Shown here one piece after another: positions 34,256 through 42,823 of a stretch of DNA of 45,190 bases (its first letter is position 1; each line of letters opens with the position of its first letter). Location: assembly GCA_002352425.1 (NCBI GenBank), contig DEIK01000002.1, positions 610 to 45,799 of the forward strand, written 5' to 3'. The notes under the pieces are model-generated. The model was not told where the DNA came from, made no database searches, and saw nothing but the letters and a program-made list of their open reading frames with translations. A program made the translations under genes and the position numbers. The DNA comes from Rhodobacteraceae bacterium UBA2776 (GTDB lineage: Bacteria; Pseudomonadota; Alphaproteobacteria; Rhodobacterales; Rhodobacteraceae).

Positions 34256-35677
34256 TTAATCCCGCGCATAGACGTCTTCATATCGGATAATGTCGTCCTC
34301 GCCCAGATAACTGCCTGTTTGCACTTCAATCAGCACCATCGGGACCTTGCCGGGATTTTCCATCCTGTGTGTGGCCCCGAGCGGAATGTAGACGGACTGG
34401 TTCTCACTCACCAGCTTAATATCGTCGTCGATGGTTACGCTGGCGGTGCCCTCAACCACGATCCAGTGCTCGGACCGGTGGTGATGGCTTTGCAATGATA
34501 AGGCTGCGCCGGGGTGTACAACGATGCGTTTCACTTGAAACCGTTCGCCAATGACGAGGCTTTCAAACCAGCCCCAAGGGCGGTGATCTTTAGGAAAGGA
34601 CTCGGCCTGTTTTGAGTCCTTTTGCTTGAGCGCGGTAACGGCAAGTTTGACATCTTGGGCGCGATTTGCGTTGGCGATCAGCACAGCGTCGGGCATCGCG
34701 ATGGCGATGATATCCTTTAAGCCGATGCCGACGACCTCTAGGGTTTCGTCTTCGCTGCGCAGCAAGGTGTTGTCGCAGTCAATCGCTGTTGCTGGCCCAG
34801 AAAGCGCCACGCCGCGTTCGTCACGGTCGGTTTCACGTAGCACGGCATCCCAGCCGCCCAGATCAGACCAGCCGTTGGAAAACGGGATGACTGAAAGGTT
34901 TTCGGCACGCTCCATGACCGCATAGTCTATCGAGATATCTTCGACCTTTGACCAAGGCTCGGGCGCGATGCGCAAAAACCCGAGATCGGGCTTGGCCTGT
35001 TTGATCGCGGCCTCAACGGGGGCCATCAGATTAGGTGCGTGAGTGCGGAAGGCTGCCAAAATGGTTTTGACGGAAAACAGAAAAATTCCTGCGTTCCATA
35101 GGAAAGTGCCAGCGTCTAGCATTTCCTGTGCGCGAAGTGCATCGGGCTTTTCGACGAAACAGCTTAGCGGCAAGGCTCGGGCAGAAAAGTCGCCAGGATC
35201 GGTAGCCAGTTCCAGATATCCGTACCCGGTTTCCGCATGGGTTGGCTTGATTCCAAAGGTCACCAGTTGACCGCTTTCAGCGGCAGGCACTCCAGCTTGA
35301 ACCGCGGCGCGAAAGGCAGCGGCTTCGGGCACGACGTGGTCGGCAGGGGCGATCAACATTAACCCGTCCGGATCGCTTTGCTCAAGATAAAGCGCGGCGG
35401 CCAGCACGGCGGGGGCTGTGTTTTTGCCCGCAGGTTCGATCAGGATTGAACCCGGATCGACGCCGATTTCCGACAGTTGTTCGGTAACGATAAACCGAAA
35501 ATCGGAATTGGTCAGCACCATAGGGGCTGCGAATCCTTCGCCGGACAGACGCTGTGCCGAGGCTTGGAAAAGCGTGGTATCGCCAATGAGGGACGAAAAT
35601 TGCTTGGGATAACTCTTGCGGGACAGGGGCCAAAGGCGCGTTCCGGCACCTCCACATAGCAATACTGGTGTTATCAT
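34256..35677 (-). CDS. manC: Mannose-1-phosphate guanylyltransferase / mannose-6-phosphate isomerase
   Basis: The 473-residue bifunctional type II enzyme makes mannose-6-phosphate from fructose-6-phosphate and GDP-mannose from mannose-1-phosphate and GTP. The pyrophosphorylase signature GGAGTRLWPLSRKSYPKQF is near the N-terminus, with FVEKP and WNAGIFLF in the middle. The C-terminal cupin isomerase domain has QSHHHRSEHWIVVEG and PLGATHRMENPG. The start is the ATG at 35677, directly before the nucleotidyltransferase domain; a longer frame to 35713 lacks support. GDP-mannose is then used by gmd and fcl. No phosphomannomutase gene is in the window. Confidence 0.96.
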   Translation of the reverse strand: MITPVLLCGGAGTRLWPLSRKSYPKQFSSLIGDTTLFQASAQRLSGEGFAAPMVLTNSDFRFIVTEQLSEIGVDPGSILIEPAGKNTAPAVLAAALYLEQSDPDGLMLIAPADHVVPEAAAFRAAVQAGVPAAESGQLVTFGIKPTHAETGYGYLELATDPGDFSARALPLSCFVEKPDALRAQEMLDAGTFLWNAGIFLFSVKTILAAFRTHAPNLMAPVEAAIKQAKPDLGFLRIAPEPWSKVEDISIDYAVMERAENLSVIPFSNGWSDLGGWDAVLRETDRDERGVALSGPATAIDCDNTLLRSEDETLEVVGIGLKDIIAIAMPDAVLIANANRAQDVKLAVTALKQKDSKQAESFPKDHRPWGWFESLVIGERFQVKRIVVHPGAALSLQSHHHRSEHWIVVEGTASVTIDDDIKLVSENQSVYIPLGATHRMENPGKVPMVLIEVQTGSYLGEDDIIRYEDVYARD

Positions 35678-35750
35678 TTTAGTCGCCTCTTTAGTACTGT
35701 GTTCACTTAGCATACTCGTAATAAGGGTGTTTGCCCTAGCATTATCTGTT

Positions 35751-36713
35751 CTATTTGCTTCTTAGGTCTTGTTCTTGTTGGGTTAAAAACCATGCATAGG
35801 TTTTTTCAATACCCTCTTTAAGCGGCACGGTTGAACGCCAGCCCAAGCGTGCAAGACGGCTAACATCCATCAATTTTCGGGGCGCGCCGTCGGGTTTACT
35901 GGCATCAAACGAAAGCTGGCCTTTGTAACCGGTCACCAGCGCGACTGTTTCGGCCAATTCACGAATGGTGACGTCGGTTCCAGAACCTACATTGATGTGG
36001 CTAAGCATCGGTTCGGTTTCACGCTGATAAGCGGCTTGATCCAGATCCATCACGAACAGGGATGCGGCGGCCATGTCATCCACGAATAAAAATTCGCGCA
36101 TTGGTTTGCCGGATCCCCAGATCATTACCTCGTCGGTGTTGTTTTGGCAGGCCTCATGAAAGCGTCGGATCAGGGCGGGCAACACGTGGGAATTTTCGGG
36201 GTGAAAGTTATCGCCAGGACCATATAGATTGGTTGGCATCACGCTGCGATAATCTGTGCCGTGTTGGCGGTTATAGCTTTCGCACAGTTTGATACCGGCG
36301 ATTTTGGCGATGGCGTAGGGCTCGTTTGTGGGTTCTAGTGTGCCGGTCAACAAGGCGCTTTCGCTCATTGGTTGATCGGCCATGCGCGGGTAAATGCAAG
36401 AGCTGCCGAGTTGCAGAAGGTTTTGCACGCCAGCCGCGTAAGCTTGATGGATCACATTGCTTTGGATCATCAGGTTTTCATAGATGAAGTCCGCGGGGTA
36501 GGTGTTATTGGCAATTATGCCACCGACTTTGGCGGCCGCCAGAATGACTGCGTCGGGGCGCTCTGTCTGCATGAAGTCCTGTACTGCGGCCTGATTTCTT
36601 AGATCAAGCTGCGCACTGGTGCGCGTAAGCAATTCGACATCATCACGCGTTTCCAACTGCCGTAAAATTGCGCTGCCGACCATGCCACGGTGTCCTGCGA
36701 TGTAAGTTTTCAT
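35751..36713 (-). CDS. fcl: GDP-L-fucose synthase
   Basis: The 320-residue NADPH-dependent epimerase/reductase converts GDP-4-keto-6-deoxymannose to GDP-L-fucose. The Rossmann start is YIAGHRGMVGSAI; the catalytic SDR triad is visible as SSCIYP (Ser about 104-105) and YAIAK (Tyr133, Lys137). Further family spots are AAAKVGGI and NLYGPGDNF, with PMREFLFVDD nearer the C-terminus. It works directly after gmd in the pathway, although the two genes are 4 kb apart, with sulfotransferase and methyltransferase genes between them. manC follows after a 73-base gap. Confidence 0.96.
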   Translation of the reverse strand: MKTYIAGHRGMVGSAILRQLETRDDVELLTRTSAQLDLRNQAAVQDFMQTERPDAVILAAAKVGGIIANNTYPADFIYENLMIQSNVIHQAYAAGVQNLLQLGSSCIYPRMADQPMSESALLTGTLEPTNEPYAIAKIAGIKLCESYNRQHGTDYRSVMPTNLYGPGDNFHPENSHVLPALIRRFHEACQNNTDEVMIWGSGKPMREFLFVDDMAAASLFVMDLDQAAYQRETEPMLSHINVGSGTDVTIRELAETVALVTGYKGQLSFDASKPDGAPRKLMDVSRLARLGWRSTVPLKEGIEKTYAWFLTQQEQDLRSK

Positions 36714-36740
36714 AGCCGTTCCTTTTTAGAACCGAGGGAA

Positions 36741-37454
36741 TTAGATGCAGGTGCGCACGCCGCTTTTGGCAATCATATTGTGAAGCCGTTTTTGAACTCT
36801 GTTTAGTTTTCGTTCAATAACAACGTCCAAAACGGTGCCGGATTTATCGGCATAACTTTTGTAATTGTCTTTGTTGTCGCTTGCTGGTGCGGTAGTGATT
36901 TCCTCGCCTTTTGCGATTGATTTGATTAGGCTGGAAACCGCGTCCATATCTTTGGCCATGCGTTCCTGTGAAACGACAACGACCCGTTCTTTGGGTACGA
37001 TCGACAACAGCGTTCTAAAGTGTTTGTCATACCTTAAGCGCCGCTGTGCATAGCGTTCGTAATATTCGGAAACCGTGCAGGTGGCGTAGAATTCACGTTC
37101 CCGATAGGCCAAATGCTGTTTGTTGCGGCCAGACTTGGCAATGGATTGGTGCATACGGTGCCATGAAATCAGTGACTTTTTGGGGTCGCGAATACACAGC
37201 ACAATAGCGCTATTTGGATTAATGCCCGCCAGATATTCCAACGCATCTTCGTTGAAGATATAGGCCGTGAATTTATGTGCCAAAATTTTGCCGTCGTGGG
37301 GTGGGATTTTGATGGTTTGAATAAGCGGCCACGTCAATTCAACCGCACCATTGGGTTTTTTTAATACTTGAAGTTCGGGGTCAGCACCAAAGGCTCTCAT
37401 CAGGGCGGTGGTTCCGCATTTTGGAAACCCAGTGATTACGATTTCGGGGGACAT
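36741..37454 (-). CDS. Sulfotransferase family protein
   Basis: This is a 237-residue P-loop sulfotransferase. The PAPS 5'-phosphosulfate loop is TGFPKCGTTALMRAF at about residues 8-22, and the 3'-phosphate segment is VLCIRDPKKSLISWHRM. No membrane segment is present. The start is chosen at the ATG at 37454, because GAGG lies nine bases before it. ATGs at 37460 and 37481 are in frame, but the first has poor spacing and the second overlaps the upstream gene. It belongs to the classical Sulfotransfer_1-like branch and is not a close relative of the adjacent gene. Acceptor unknown; the context points to a fucose-containing glycan. Confidence 0.83.
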   Translation of the reverse strand: MSPEIVITGFPKCGTTALMRAFGADPELQVLKKPNGAVELTWPLIQTIKIPPHDGKILAHKFTAYIFNEDALEYLAGINPNSAIVLCIRDPKKSLISWHRMHQSIAKSGRNKQHLAYREREFYATCTVSEYYERYAQRRLRYDKHFRTLLSIVPKERVVVVSQERMAKDMDAVSSLIKSIAKGEEITTAPASDNKDNYKSYADKSGTVLDVVIERKLNRVQKRLHNMIAKSGVRTCI

Positions 37455-37465
37455 GGGCATCTTCC

Positions 37466-38215
37466 TCACTTGGTGATCCAATTGTTTTTCATTTTTTCAA
37501 TTTCATCGGGTGCCCAAAAATGCCGGACGAATTTTGAATCGTACATGCGATCCAGAAACTCGGTCGGGAAGGTCACCAGTTTTTTCATCTCGGTATACAT
37601 CGTGTTATAATCTTTGGTGGAGCCGTCATTGAGGCGGCCCACGCTGATTTCGCAGCCCAAGGCGCGGGTCAAAACACGGCTTTTTACCTCGTCAGGGCAG
37701 TCGATCCGGAACAGGATTGTGTTGGCGGCTTTTCGGAAAACGAATTTATTTTCCTGATTGAAAGGGCGCGCGAATACGTCGATGCCCAGCTCACCCTTGA
37801 ATTCTCGATCGAACCAGGTCAGCGGCAAGGTATGACCATAGTTGTTTGAAAAATGTTCAAACATCTTTTTGGGGTCTTTTTCGTTTTTGATTTCATCTGC
37901 CATATGGTGCAGATTTTGGAAAAACGCGCTAAGGTTTCGGGCAATTGGGTCACGAACCAGGCTGATATAGAGACACTTTTTGCGCTTAACCAGCAGCCGA
38001 TCCCGATGGGCCATCGACAGGCAAATGTGGGGCGGTGGATATTCACCACGGTCCAGCCAATGTTTGGCCATCTCCAGCACTTTTTTGCGGTTCAAGGTAT
38101 GAATGTCGTGGCAGGGCAAACCTGCAGCGTGAATCGCAATCGAGGTGGAAGAGGACGCGACTTTGCCCATCGTATAAACAACGGGAACCAAAGGTAGTTT
38201 TTGTGGTGTCGTCAT
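37466..38215 (-). CDS. P-loop sulfotransferase-like protein, duplicated copy A
   Basis: The 249-residue protein has TMGKVASSS at 15-23 and YISLVRDPIARNLSAFFQN at about 83-101, then FDREFKGELGIDVF, LFRIDCPDEVKS and FVRHFWAPDEIE. It is a close paralog of 39166-39912, with long stretches alike in protein and DNA, including bases just past the stop, and a more distant paralog of 17827-18573. The two close copies flank an FkbM methyltransferase gene, so a duplication is likely. I infer transfer of sulfate from PAPS to a sugar hydroxyl; the family has few, if any, characterised members that I can recall. Confidence 0.78.
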   Translation of the reverse strand: MTTPQKLPLVPVVYTMGKVASSSTSIAIHAAGLPCHDIHTLNRKKVLEMAKHWLDRGEYPPPHICLSMAHRDRLLVKRKKCLYISLVRDPIARNLSAFFQNLHHMADEIKNEKDPKKMFEHFSNNYGHTLPLTWFDREFKGELGIDVFARPFNQENKFVFRKAANTILFRIDCPDEVKSRVLTRALGCEISVGRLNDGSTKDYNTMYTEMKKLVTFPTEFLDRMYDSKFVRHFWAPDEIEKMKNNWITK

Positions 38216-38255
38216 AGTTTTTTCAATTCTCTAATCATTACCAGCCAACTCAGTT

Positions 38256-39044
38256 TCAGGAAATCCGCTTGTTGATCGCGGCCGATATCAGCTGTTGGGT
38301 CTGCGCCAGTTTTTCGATGGGCACGGTCCATGCCTCATAAAATTCGAACCAAGTGTCTTTGTGCAAGGGCTGACCTGTGTAATCCAACGGCACGTAAGAA
38401 TGGCTGTTGAAATAGTCGCTGACATCATCAAGCGTATATCCGTGCACGCCGGGGGCTTTGTCTGAGTTTTCAAAAGCGATAACGGGGCGCGCGTTTTTCA
38501 GGGTGTCTGATGCGCCGCGCAAGGCTAGAAAATCGGCGCCCTCTAGATCAAGCTTTACAAACGGCAGCGGGCGCTTGTCTGCCTCTAGAATTAGGTCAAT
38601 CGTGGTGGCAGGCACGCTAACGTCGTCGCGGTATTGCACGTCTTGATGGGTCGACCAGATCGAGGGGGAGTCTGTGTTTTTCGACTGGATGGACGAGCGG
38701 CCCACGTGGCTGTGCGATGACAACCAAGGGATAGAGGTGGTGCTGGCCTGATCTTGCAGCGCCTTGCGTACAATGTGCAGTTTTGGGGTATCTTCGGTGT
38801 GCCATTTGGTCAGATTGTCGACCAGAATATTTCCGATAGAGGGGTCTGCCTCGACCGCGTAGACCTTTGCGCAGTTTTCGATTTGCAGCATTCTGTGGGC
38901 ATGCCAGCCTTTGTGAGAGCCGCCGTCAAACATGGTAAACTGATCCACATCCTGTGCCAGGATTGTGTAGACCTCACACATGGCCACATCTAATTCCATG
39001 GGATTTTCCAGTGCATAGGCGCGGAATTTTTGCATTGTCGTCAT
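38256..39044 (-). CDS. FkbM-family methyltransferase
   Basis: The 262-residue SAM-dependent O-methyltransferase has the FkbM pattern: MFDGGSHKGWHAHRM (glycine-rich SAM loop), VYAVEADPS (acidic SAM ribose contact), ATTIDLILEA and FVKLDLEGADFLALRGA, ending with VIAFENS. FkbM enzymes in glycan loci methylate sugar hydroxyls, so the product probably carries O-methyl as well as sulfate groups. Two ATGs three codons apart (39044 and 39035) are possible starts. It lies between two near-identical sulfotransferase-like genes, with gaps of 40 and 121 bases. Confidence 0.87.
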   Translation of the reverse strand: MTTMQKFRAYALENPMELDVAMCEVYTILAQDVDQFTMFDGGSHKGWHAHRMLQIENCAKVYAVEADPSIGNILVDNLTKWHTEDTPKLHIVRKALQDQASTTSIPWLSSHSHVGRSSIQSKNTDSPSIWSTHQDVQYRDDVSVPATTIDLILEADKRPLPFVKLDLEGADFLALRGASDTLKNARPVIAFENSDKAPGVHGYTLDDVSDYFNSHSYVPLDYTGQPLHKDTWFEFYEAWTVPIEKLAQTQQLISAAINKRIS

Positions 39045-39165
39045 TGCTGGCTCGCTCTCATAATGTAGCTACTGTTAATCATACTGACGTATCTGGCTGT
39101 TTTTCGAACAATGGCAAAAACGCTGTGTGCTGGGACTACTGGTCTATTGAATTTGTATTCCTTCC

Positions 39166-39912
39166 TCACTTGGCGATCCAGTTGTTTTTCATGGCCTCAA
39201 TTTCATTGGGCAGCCAAAAGTGGCGAACGAACTTTGAATTGTACATTTTGTCCAAAAATGCGGTCGGGAAAGACACGCGGTTTTTGATTTTCTCATACAG
39301 CGCGCTGTAATCTTTGTTCGCGCCGACATTCAAACGCCCGACGGTGATTTCGCGGCCCAAGGTATCTGTTAGAACTTGGCTTTTCACCTCATCAGGGCAG
39401 TCAATTCGAAACAGGATTGTGTTGGTCGCTGCATTGTGCGTGTACCTATTTTTGCGGTCAAAAGGCCATGAAAATACATCAATTCCCAGTTGGGCTTTGT
39501 ACTCGCGATCAAACCAATTTAATGGCAAGTCGTGCTGGTAAGAATCAATGAAATGTTGGGTTAGTTTTTCAGGATCACTTTCGTTTTTGATCACGTCATC
39601 CATGTGGTGCAAATTTTGGAAAAAACCGCTTAGATTTCTGGCGATAGGATCGCGGACCAAACTTATATAGAGGCACTTGTTATTCTTCACCAATAAGCGC
39701 TCGCGGTGGGCCATGGACACGCATATGTTTGGCGGCGGAAATTGGCCTTTGTTGATCCACCCCTGGGCGACGGCCAGAATTTTCTCATGGTTCATATTGT
39801 GAATGTCGAGGCAGTTCAGGCCGGCGGCCAGAATCGCCCTTGAGGTAGACGACGAGGCGACTTTGCCCATCGTGTATACCACAGGCACCAAAGGTGGTGT
39901 TTTGTTCGTCAT
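39166..39912 (-). CDS. P-loop sulfotransferase-like protein, duplicated copy B
   Basis: The 248-residue product has TMGKVASSS at 14-22, YISLVRDPIARNLSGFFQN, WFDREYKAQLGIDVF, ILFRIDCPDEVKS and FVRHFWLPNEIE. It is the twin of 37466-38215: the order and spacing of all motifs agree, and even the DNA around the stop codon (CTTCCTCACTTGG on the + strand) is shared. Differences are scattered over the length, mostly conservative, so both copies look intact and under selection. They may act on different hydroxyls or residues of the same glycan. The gap of 121 bases to the FkbM gene downstream shows no clear promoter. Confidence 0.78.
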   Translation of the reverse strand: MTNKTPPLVPVVYTMGKVASSSTSRAILAAGLNCLDIHNMNHEKILAVAQGWINKGQFPPPNICVSMAHRERLLVKNNKCLYISLVRDPIARNLSGFFQNLHHMDDVIKNESDPEKLTQHFIDSYQHDLPLNWFDREYKAQLGIDVFSWPFDRKNRYTHNAATNTILFRIDCPDEVKSQVLTDTLGREITVGRLNVGANKDYSALYEKIKNRVSFPTAFLDKMYNSKFVRHFWLPNEIEAMKNNWIAK

Positions 39913-39959
39913 TTTGATTTCAGTTTCATAAAATCGAGTTCCAACTCGGACGCGTGGCC

Positions 39960-40637
39960 TTACAGATCTTTGAGCGAATTTTCCATTTCGGTGAGGGTGG
40001 CGAAAATGCCTTTGGGTATTTCCTCGCGAGCGACGCTGCGTCCTGCGGTTCTGACGTGCTTTTTGACCGGCAGAGGGGCGCCCTTTTTCATCCTCACTTG
40101 GGTTTTTTCGGTCAGCATTTCGCAGATCGCATCATCACAAGGCTGGTCAAGGAATTGCAGGATTTTTTTGATATGGGCTGGTGCGTCTAACACCATATCT
40201 TCATATTTCAACAGCAAAACATAATCTTTTGACGCCCAGGATCTCCGGTATTCTTGCAGATCTTTGGCGAACCGCATACCTTGCTTGCGCAACCAGGCGT
40301 TTTTGTTTTCGGGAGTTGTTTTATCAAGCCGTATCTGGTGGTGAAAAAACGAAATCACTGAGTCAGGTAGGTTTCTGTAAGACACGATCACGCGTGCGTC
40401 TTTGTTATCCAGAAACGCGAAATCCGGGGTGTGGGCAAAGTGCATTTTGATCAGTGTTGGCTCATCACGCCATTCATCTGAATTGAAATAGTCTTGCAAT
40501 CTCTCTTTGGCGATCGAAGCAGAATTCCAGTGGTTGCGCCACTTTTTGCGTGGGTATCCTGGTGAAATCCCGTGCTTGATGATCTTTTGCACCCAAGTTG
40601 AACCGCTTTTGGGTGCCCCATTGTTTACAATGAACAT
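39960..40637 (-). CDS. Sulfotransferase family protein
   Basis: This is a 225-residue Sulfotransfer_1-like protein. The PAPS loop is GAPKSGSTWVQKII at residues 7-20, and the 3'-phosphate segment is VIVSYRNLPDSVISFFHHQ. A later KYEDMVLDAPAHIKKIL matches the usual helix after the catalytic core. The start is the ATG at 40637, one base after the gmd stop, rather than the longer frame beginning at 40673 inside gmd. The tight link to gmd suggests action on a fucosylated product. The C-terminal RMKKGAPLPVKKHVR is basic and may take part in the PAPS or acceptor site, as in other family members. Confidence 0.83.
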   Translation of the reverse strand: MFIVNNGAPKSGSTWVQKIIKHGISPGYPRKKWRNHWNSASIAKERLQDYFNSDEWRDEPTLIKMHFAHTPDFAFLDNKDARVIVSYRNLPDSVISFFHHQIRLDKTTPENKNAWLRKQGMRFAKDLQEYRRSWASKDYVLLLKYEDMVLDAPAHIKKILQFLDQPCDDAICEMLTEKTQVRMKKGAPLPVKKHVRTAGRSVAREEIPKGIFATLTEMENSLKDL

Positions 40638-40638
40638 C

Positions 40639-41763
40639 TCAGAGCTCCAAAGACACCGGCAACTCCAACCCATGCTCTTTTAACAGGGCATGGCGACGTG
40701 CGGTTTTTAGATCGGCTTTGATCATTTCGGCGCACATTTCTTGCGCTGTGATTTCTGGAACCCAGCCCAGTTCTTTTTTGGCTTTGCTTGGATCGCCCAG
40801 CAGGGTTTCGACCTCTGTTGGGCGAAAATAACGTGGATCAATCCGCATCAACACATCCCCAGATTTTAGGGCTGGCGCGTCGTTGCCGGTTATTGTGTCG
40901 ACGATGGCAACTTCGTCAGTGCCTTGTCCTTCAAACTTGACGCCGATGCCCAGTTCATTTGCAGACCATGTGATGAAATCACGCACGGAATACTGAACGC
41001 CGGTTGCGATGACGAAATCATCAGCAACGTCTTGTTGTAGCATCATCCATTGCATGCGCACGTAGTCTTTGGCGTGCCCCCAATCGCGTAGGGCGTCGAT
41101 GTTGCCCATGTATAGGCAATCTTCTAAGCCTTGGGCGATATTGGCCAGGCCGCGGGTGATTTTGCGAGTCACAAAGGTTTCGCCGCGTCGTGGGCTTTCG
41201 TGATTGAACAAGATGCCGTTGCAGGCATACATGTTATAGGCTTCGCGGTAGTTTACCGTAATCCAATAGGAATACATCTTGGCAACCGCATAGGGCGAGC
41301 GTGGGTAAAACGGTGTGGTTTCGCGTTGCGGAATTTCTTGGACCTGCCCGAAGAGTTCAGATGTCGAAGCCTGATAAAAACGAGTTTTCTCGGTCATTTT
41401 CAAAAAGCGGATGGATTCCAGCAGGCGCAAGGTGCCCATGCCGTCTACATCGGCTGTGTATTCCGGTGCTTCAAAGCTGACGGCCACGTGGGATTGTGCG
41501 CCGAGATTATAAACCTCGTCTGGTTGCACTTCTTGTAGGATGCGCGTCAGGTTCGAGGTGTCGCTGAGGTCGCCATAGTGCAATTTGAAATTGTTGTGAT
41601 TGCTGTGAGGGTCCTCATAGATGTGATCAATCCGCTGGGTATTGAACAGAGACGCGCGGCGTTTGATGCCGTGAACCTCATAGCCCTTTTCCAGTAAAAG
41701 CTCTGCAAGGTAGGAGCCGTCTTGGCCTGTAACGCCAGTGATAAGGGCTGTTTTGCTCATCAT
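40639..41763 (-). CDS. gmd: GDP-mannose 4,6-dehydratase
   Basis: The 374-residue NADP-dependent SDR enzyme converts GDP-D-mannose to GDP-4-keto-6-deoxy-D-mannose, the first committed step to GDP-L-fucose. It shows GVTGQDGSYLAELLL (10-24), IKRRASLFNTQRIDH, the catalytic STSELFG (133-139) and YAVAK (Tyr158, Lys162), and NHESPRRGETFVTRKI. Two adjacent ATG codons open the gene. A 115-base gap separates it from the upstream sulfotransferase gene, the largest break near the head of this run, so a promoter may lie there, although I see no convincing -35/-10 pair. Confidence 0.97.
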   Translation of the reverse strand: MMSKTALITGVTGQDGSYLAELLLEKGYEVHGIKRRASLFNTQRIDHIYEDPHSNHNNFKLHYGDLSDTSNLTRILQEVQPDEVYNLGAQSHVAVSFEAPEYTADVDGMGTLRLLESIRFLKMTEKTRFYQASTSELFGQVQEIPQRETTPFYPRSPYAVAKMYSYWITVNYREAYNMYACNGILFNHESPRRGETFVTRKITRGLANIAQGLEDCLYMGNIDALRDWGHAKDYVRMQWMMLQQDVADDFVIATGVQYSVRDFITWSANELGIGVKFEGQGTDEVAIVDTITGNDAPALKSGDVLMRIDPRYFRPTEVETLLGDPSKAKKELGWVPEITAQEMCAEMIKADLKTARRHALLKEHGLELPVSLEL

Positions 41764-41878
41764 TTATCCACTTGTTAACGTTGTTCGTATTCACCTTCCC
41801 TTTTGTCGGAAAACGCTTCTATGTGCAAGCAATGCACAGAATGGGCAGGGGAATGGTCAAAAGGCCGCTTGTTTGGGA

Positions 41879-42823
41879 TTAGTCTGTGGGAATTTGATAA
41901 TCCAGCCGCGCGCAAAGCTGTCTAAATGACGGGCTTTGGTCAATTTCTTGCAATATTTCTGGCGTGACGCCGCGGCGCTTTCGTGGTGCTATTTTGCCGC
42001 CGCCGCGCCCGCTGTCCCCAGAGAGGCGCATGGCTGAGAACACTTGTTGGAAATCAGCATTGTATTGCAGGTTCAATACTTCGCAAATATGTTTGATTTG
42101 GACTTCGGGGTCATCGACGAAGGCCTCATAGCGCAATATTTGCGTCCCTTCATAACGATCTAAAAAGACGTTATAGCGCTTCGCATATTCCTCTAACGAT
42201 CTTGGTTCAAATCGTATCCAATCCAGCTTTTTCATGCTCAGGTATGAATCCAGCGGATGTCGGATCGTAACAATGGAGTTTAGGTCATAATGTGGGTCAA
42301 GCATCTCGTGTAGAGTGGGGCGTTCCAGCACGGAGTCACCCAGGCAAAACTGACTATGGGCGTGATCCCGCAGGATCATATCAAATCCGTTTTGGCGGGC
42401 ATCATCGGACAACACGCGTAGTCCGGCCAGAAAAATGTTCACCAATACGTCTTGATCTGGCGGTCGGGAACCATGTTGCGCCAGCCTGATCAAGCTGGTT
42501 GGGACAAAGGTTTCGCGTTGACCAACTGTACTAAGGGGATCGACCTCACTTAGCATTTGGGTGTTTGGCATTGCCGCGACACAACGGCTGATCAAGGTGC
42601 CGCCACTACAGGCAAAATGGTGAATGCTGCGCATTGGGCGTAGGGTGTTGGCGTCAGAGTTTCGGATGATATCGCGACATTGTTCCAGCAGGTTAGGCAG
42701 CGCGCTGGCGAGAACATCTTGCGGTACTTCAGCTTTGGCTTGGGCGTCCAGTTGTTCTTGCAACAGAACCTGCGCTTGCCTGATTTCCTTGCGAAAGCCT
42801 TTCCACGCCGATGCATCACTCAT
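41879..42823 (-). CDS. Sulfotransferase-like protein with helical N-terminus
   Basis: The 314-residue protein opens with about 60 helical, charged residues (EIRQAQVLLQEQLDAQAKAE), then a P-loop-like HHFACSGGTLISRCVAAMP at about 68-86 and a 3'-phosphate-type segment SIVTIRHPLDSYLSMKKLDW. The later ILRYEAFVDDPEVQIKHICEVL is the usual post-core helix of sulfotransferases. The P-loop lacks the classical lysine (ACSGGT instead of PKSGT), so activity is less sure than for the others. The start is the ATG at 42823, overlapping the upstream stop by eight bases. Confidence 0.72.
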   Translation of the reverse strand: MSDASAWKGFRKEIRQAQVLLQEQLDAQAKAEVPQDVLASALPNLLEQCRDIIRNSDANTLRPMRSIHHFACSGGTLISRCVAAMPNTQMLSEVDPLSTVGQRETFVPTSLIRLAQHGSRPPDQDVLVNIFLAGLRVLSDDARQNGFDMILRDHAHSQFCLGDSVLERPTLHEMLDPHYDLNSIVTIRHPLDSYLSMKKLDWIRFEPRSLEEYAKRYNVFLDRYEGTQILRYEAFVDDPEVQIKHICEVLNLQYNADFQQVFSAMRLSGDSGRGGGKIAPRKRRGVTPEILQEIDQSPSFRQLCARLDYQIPTD

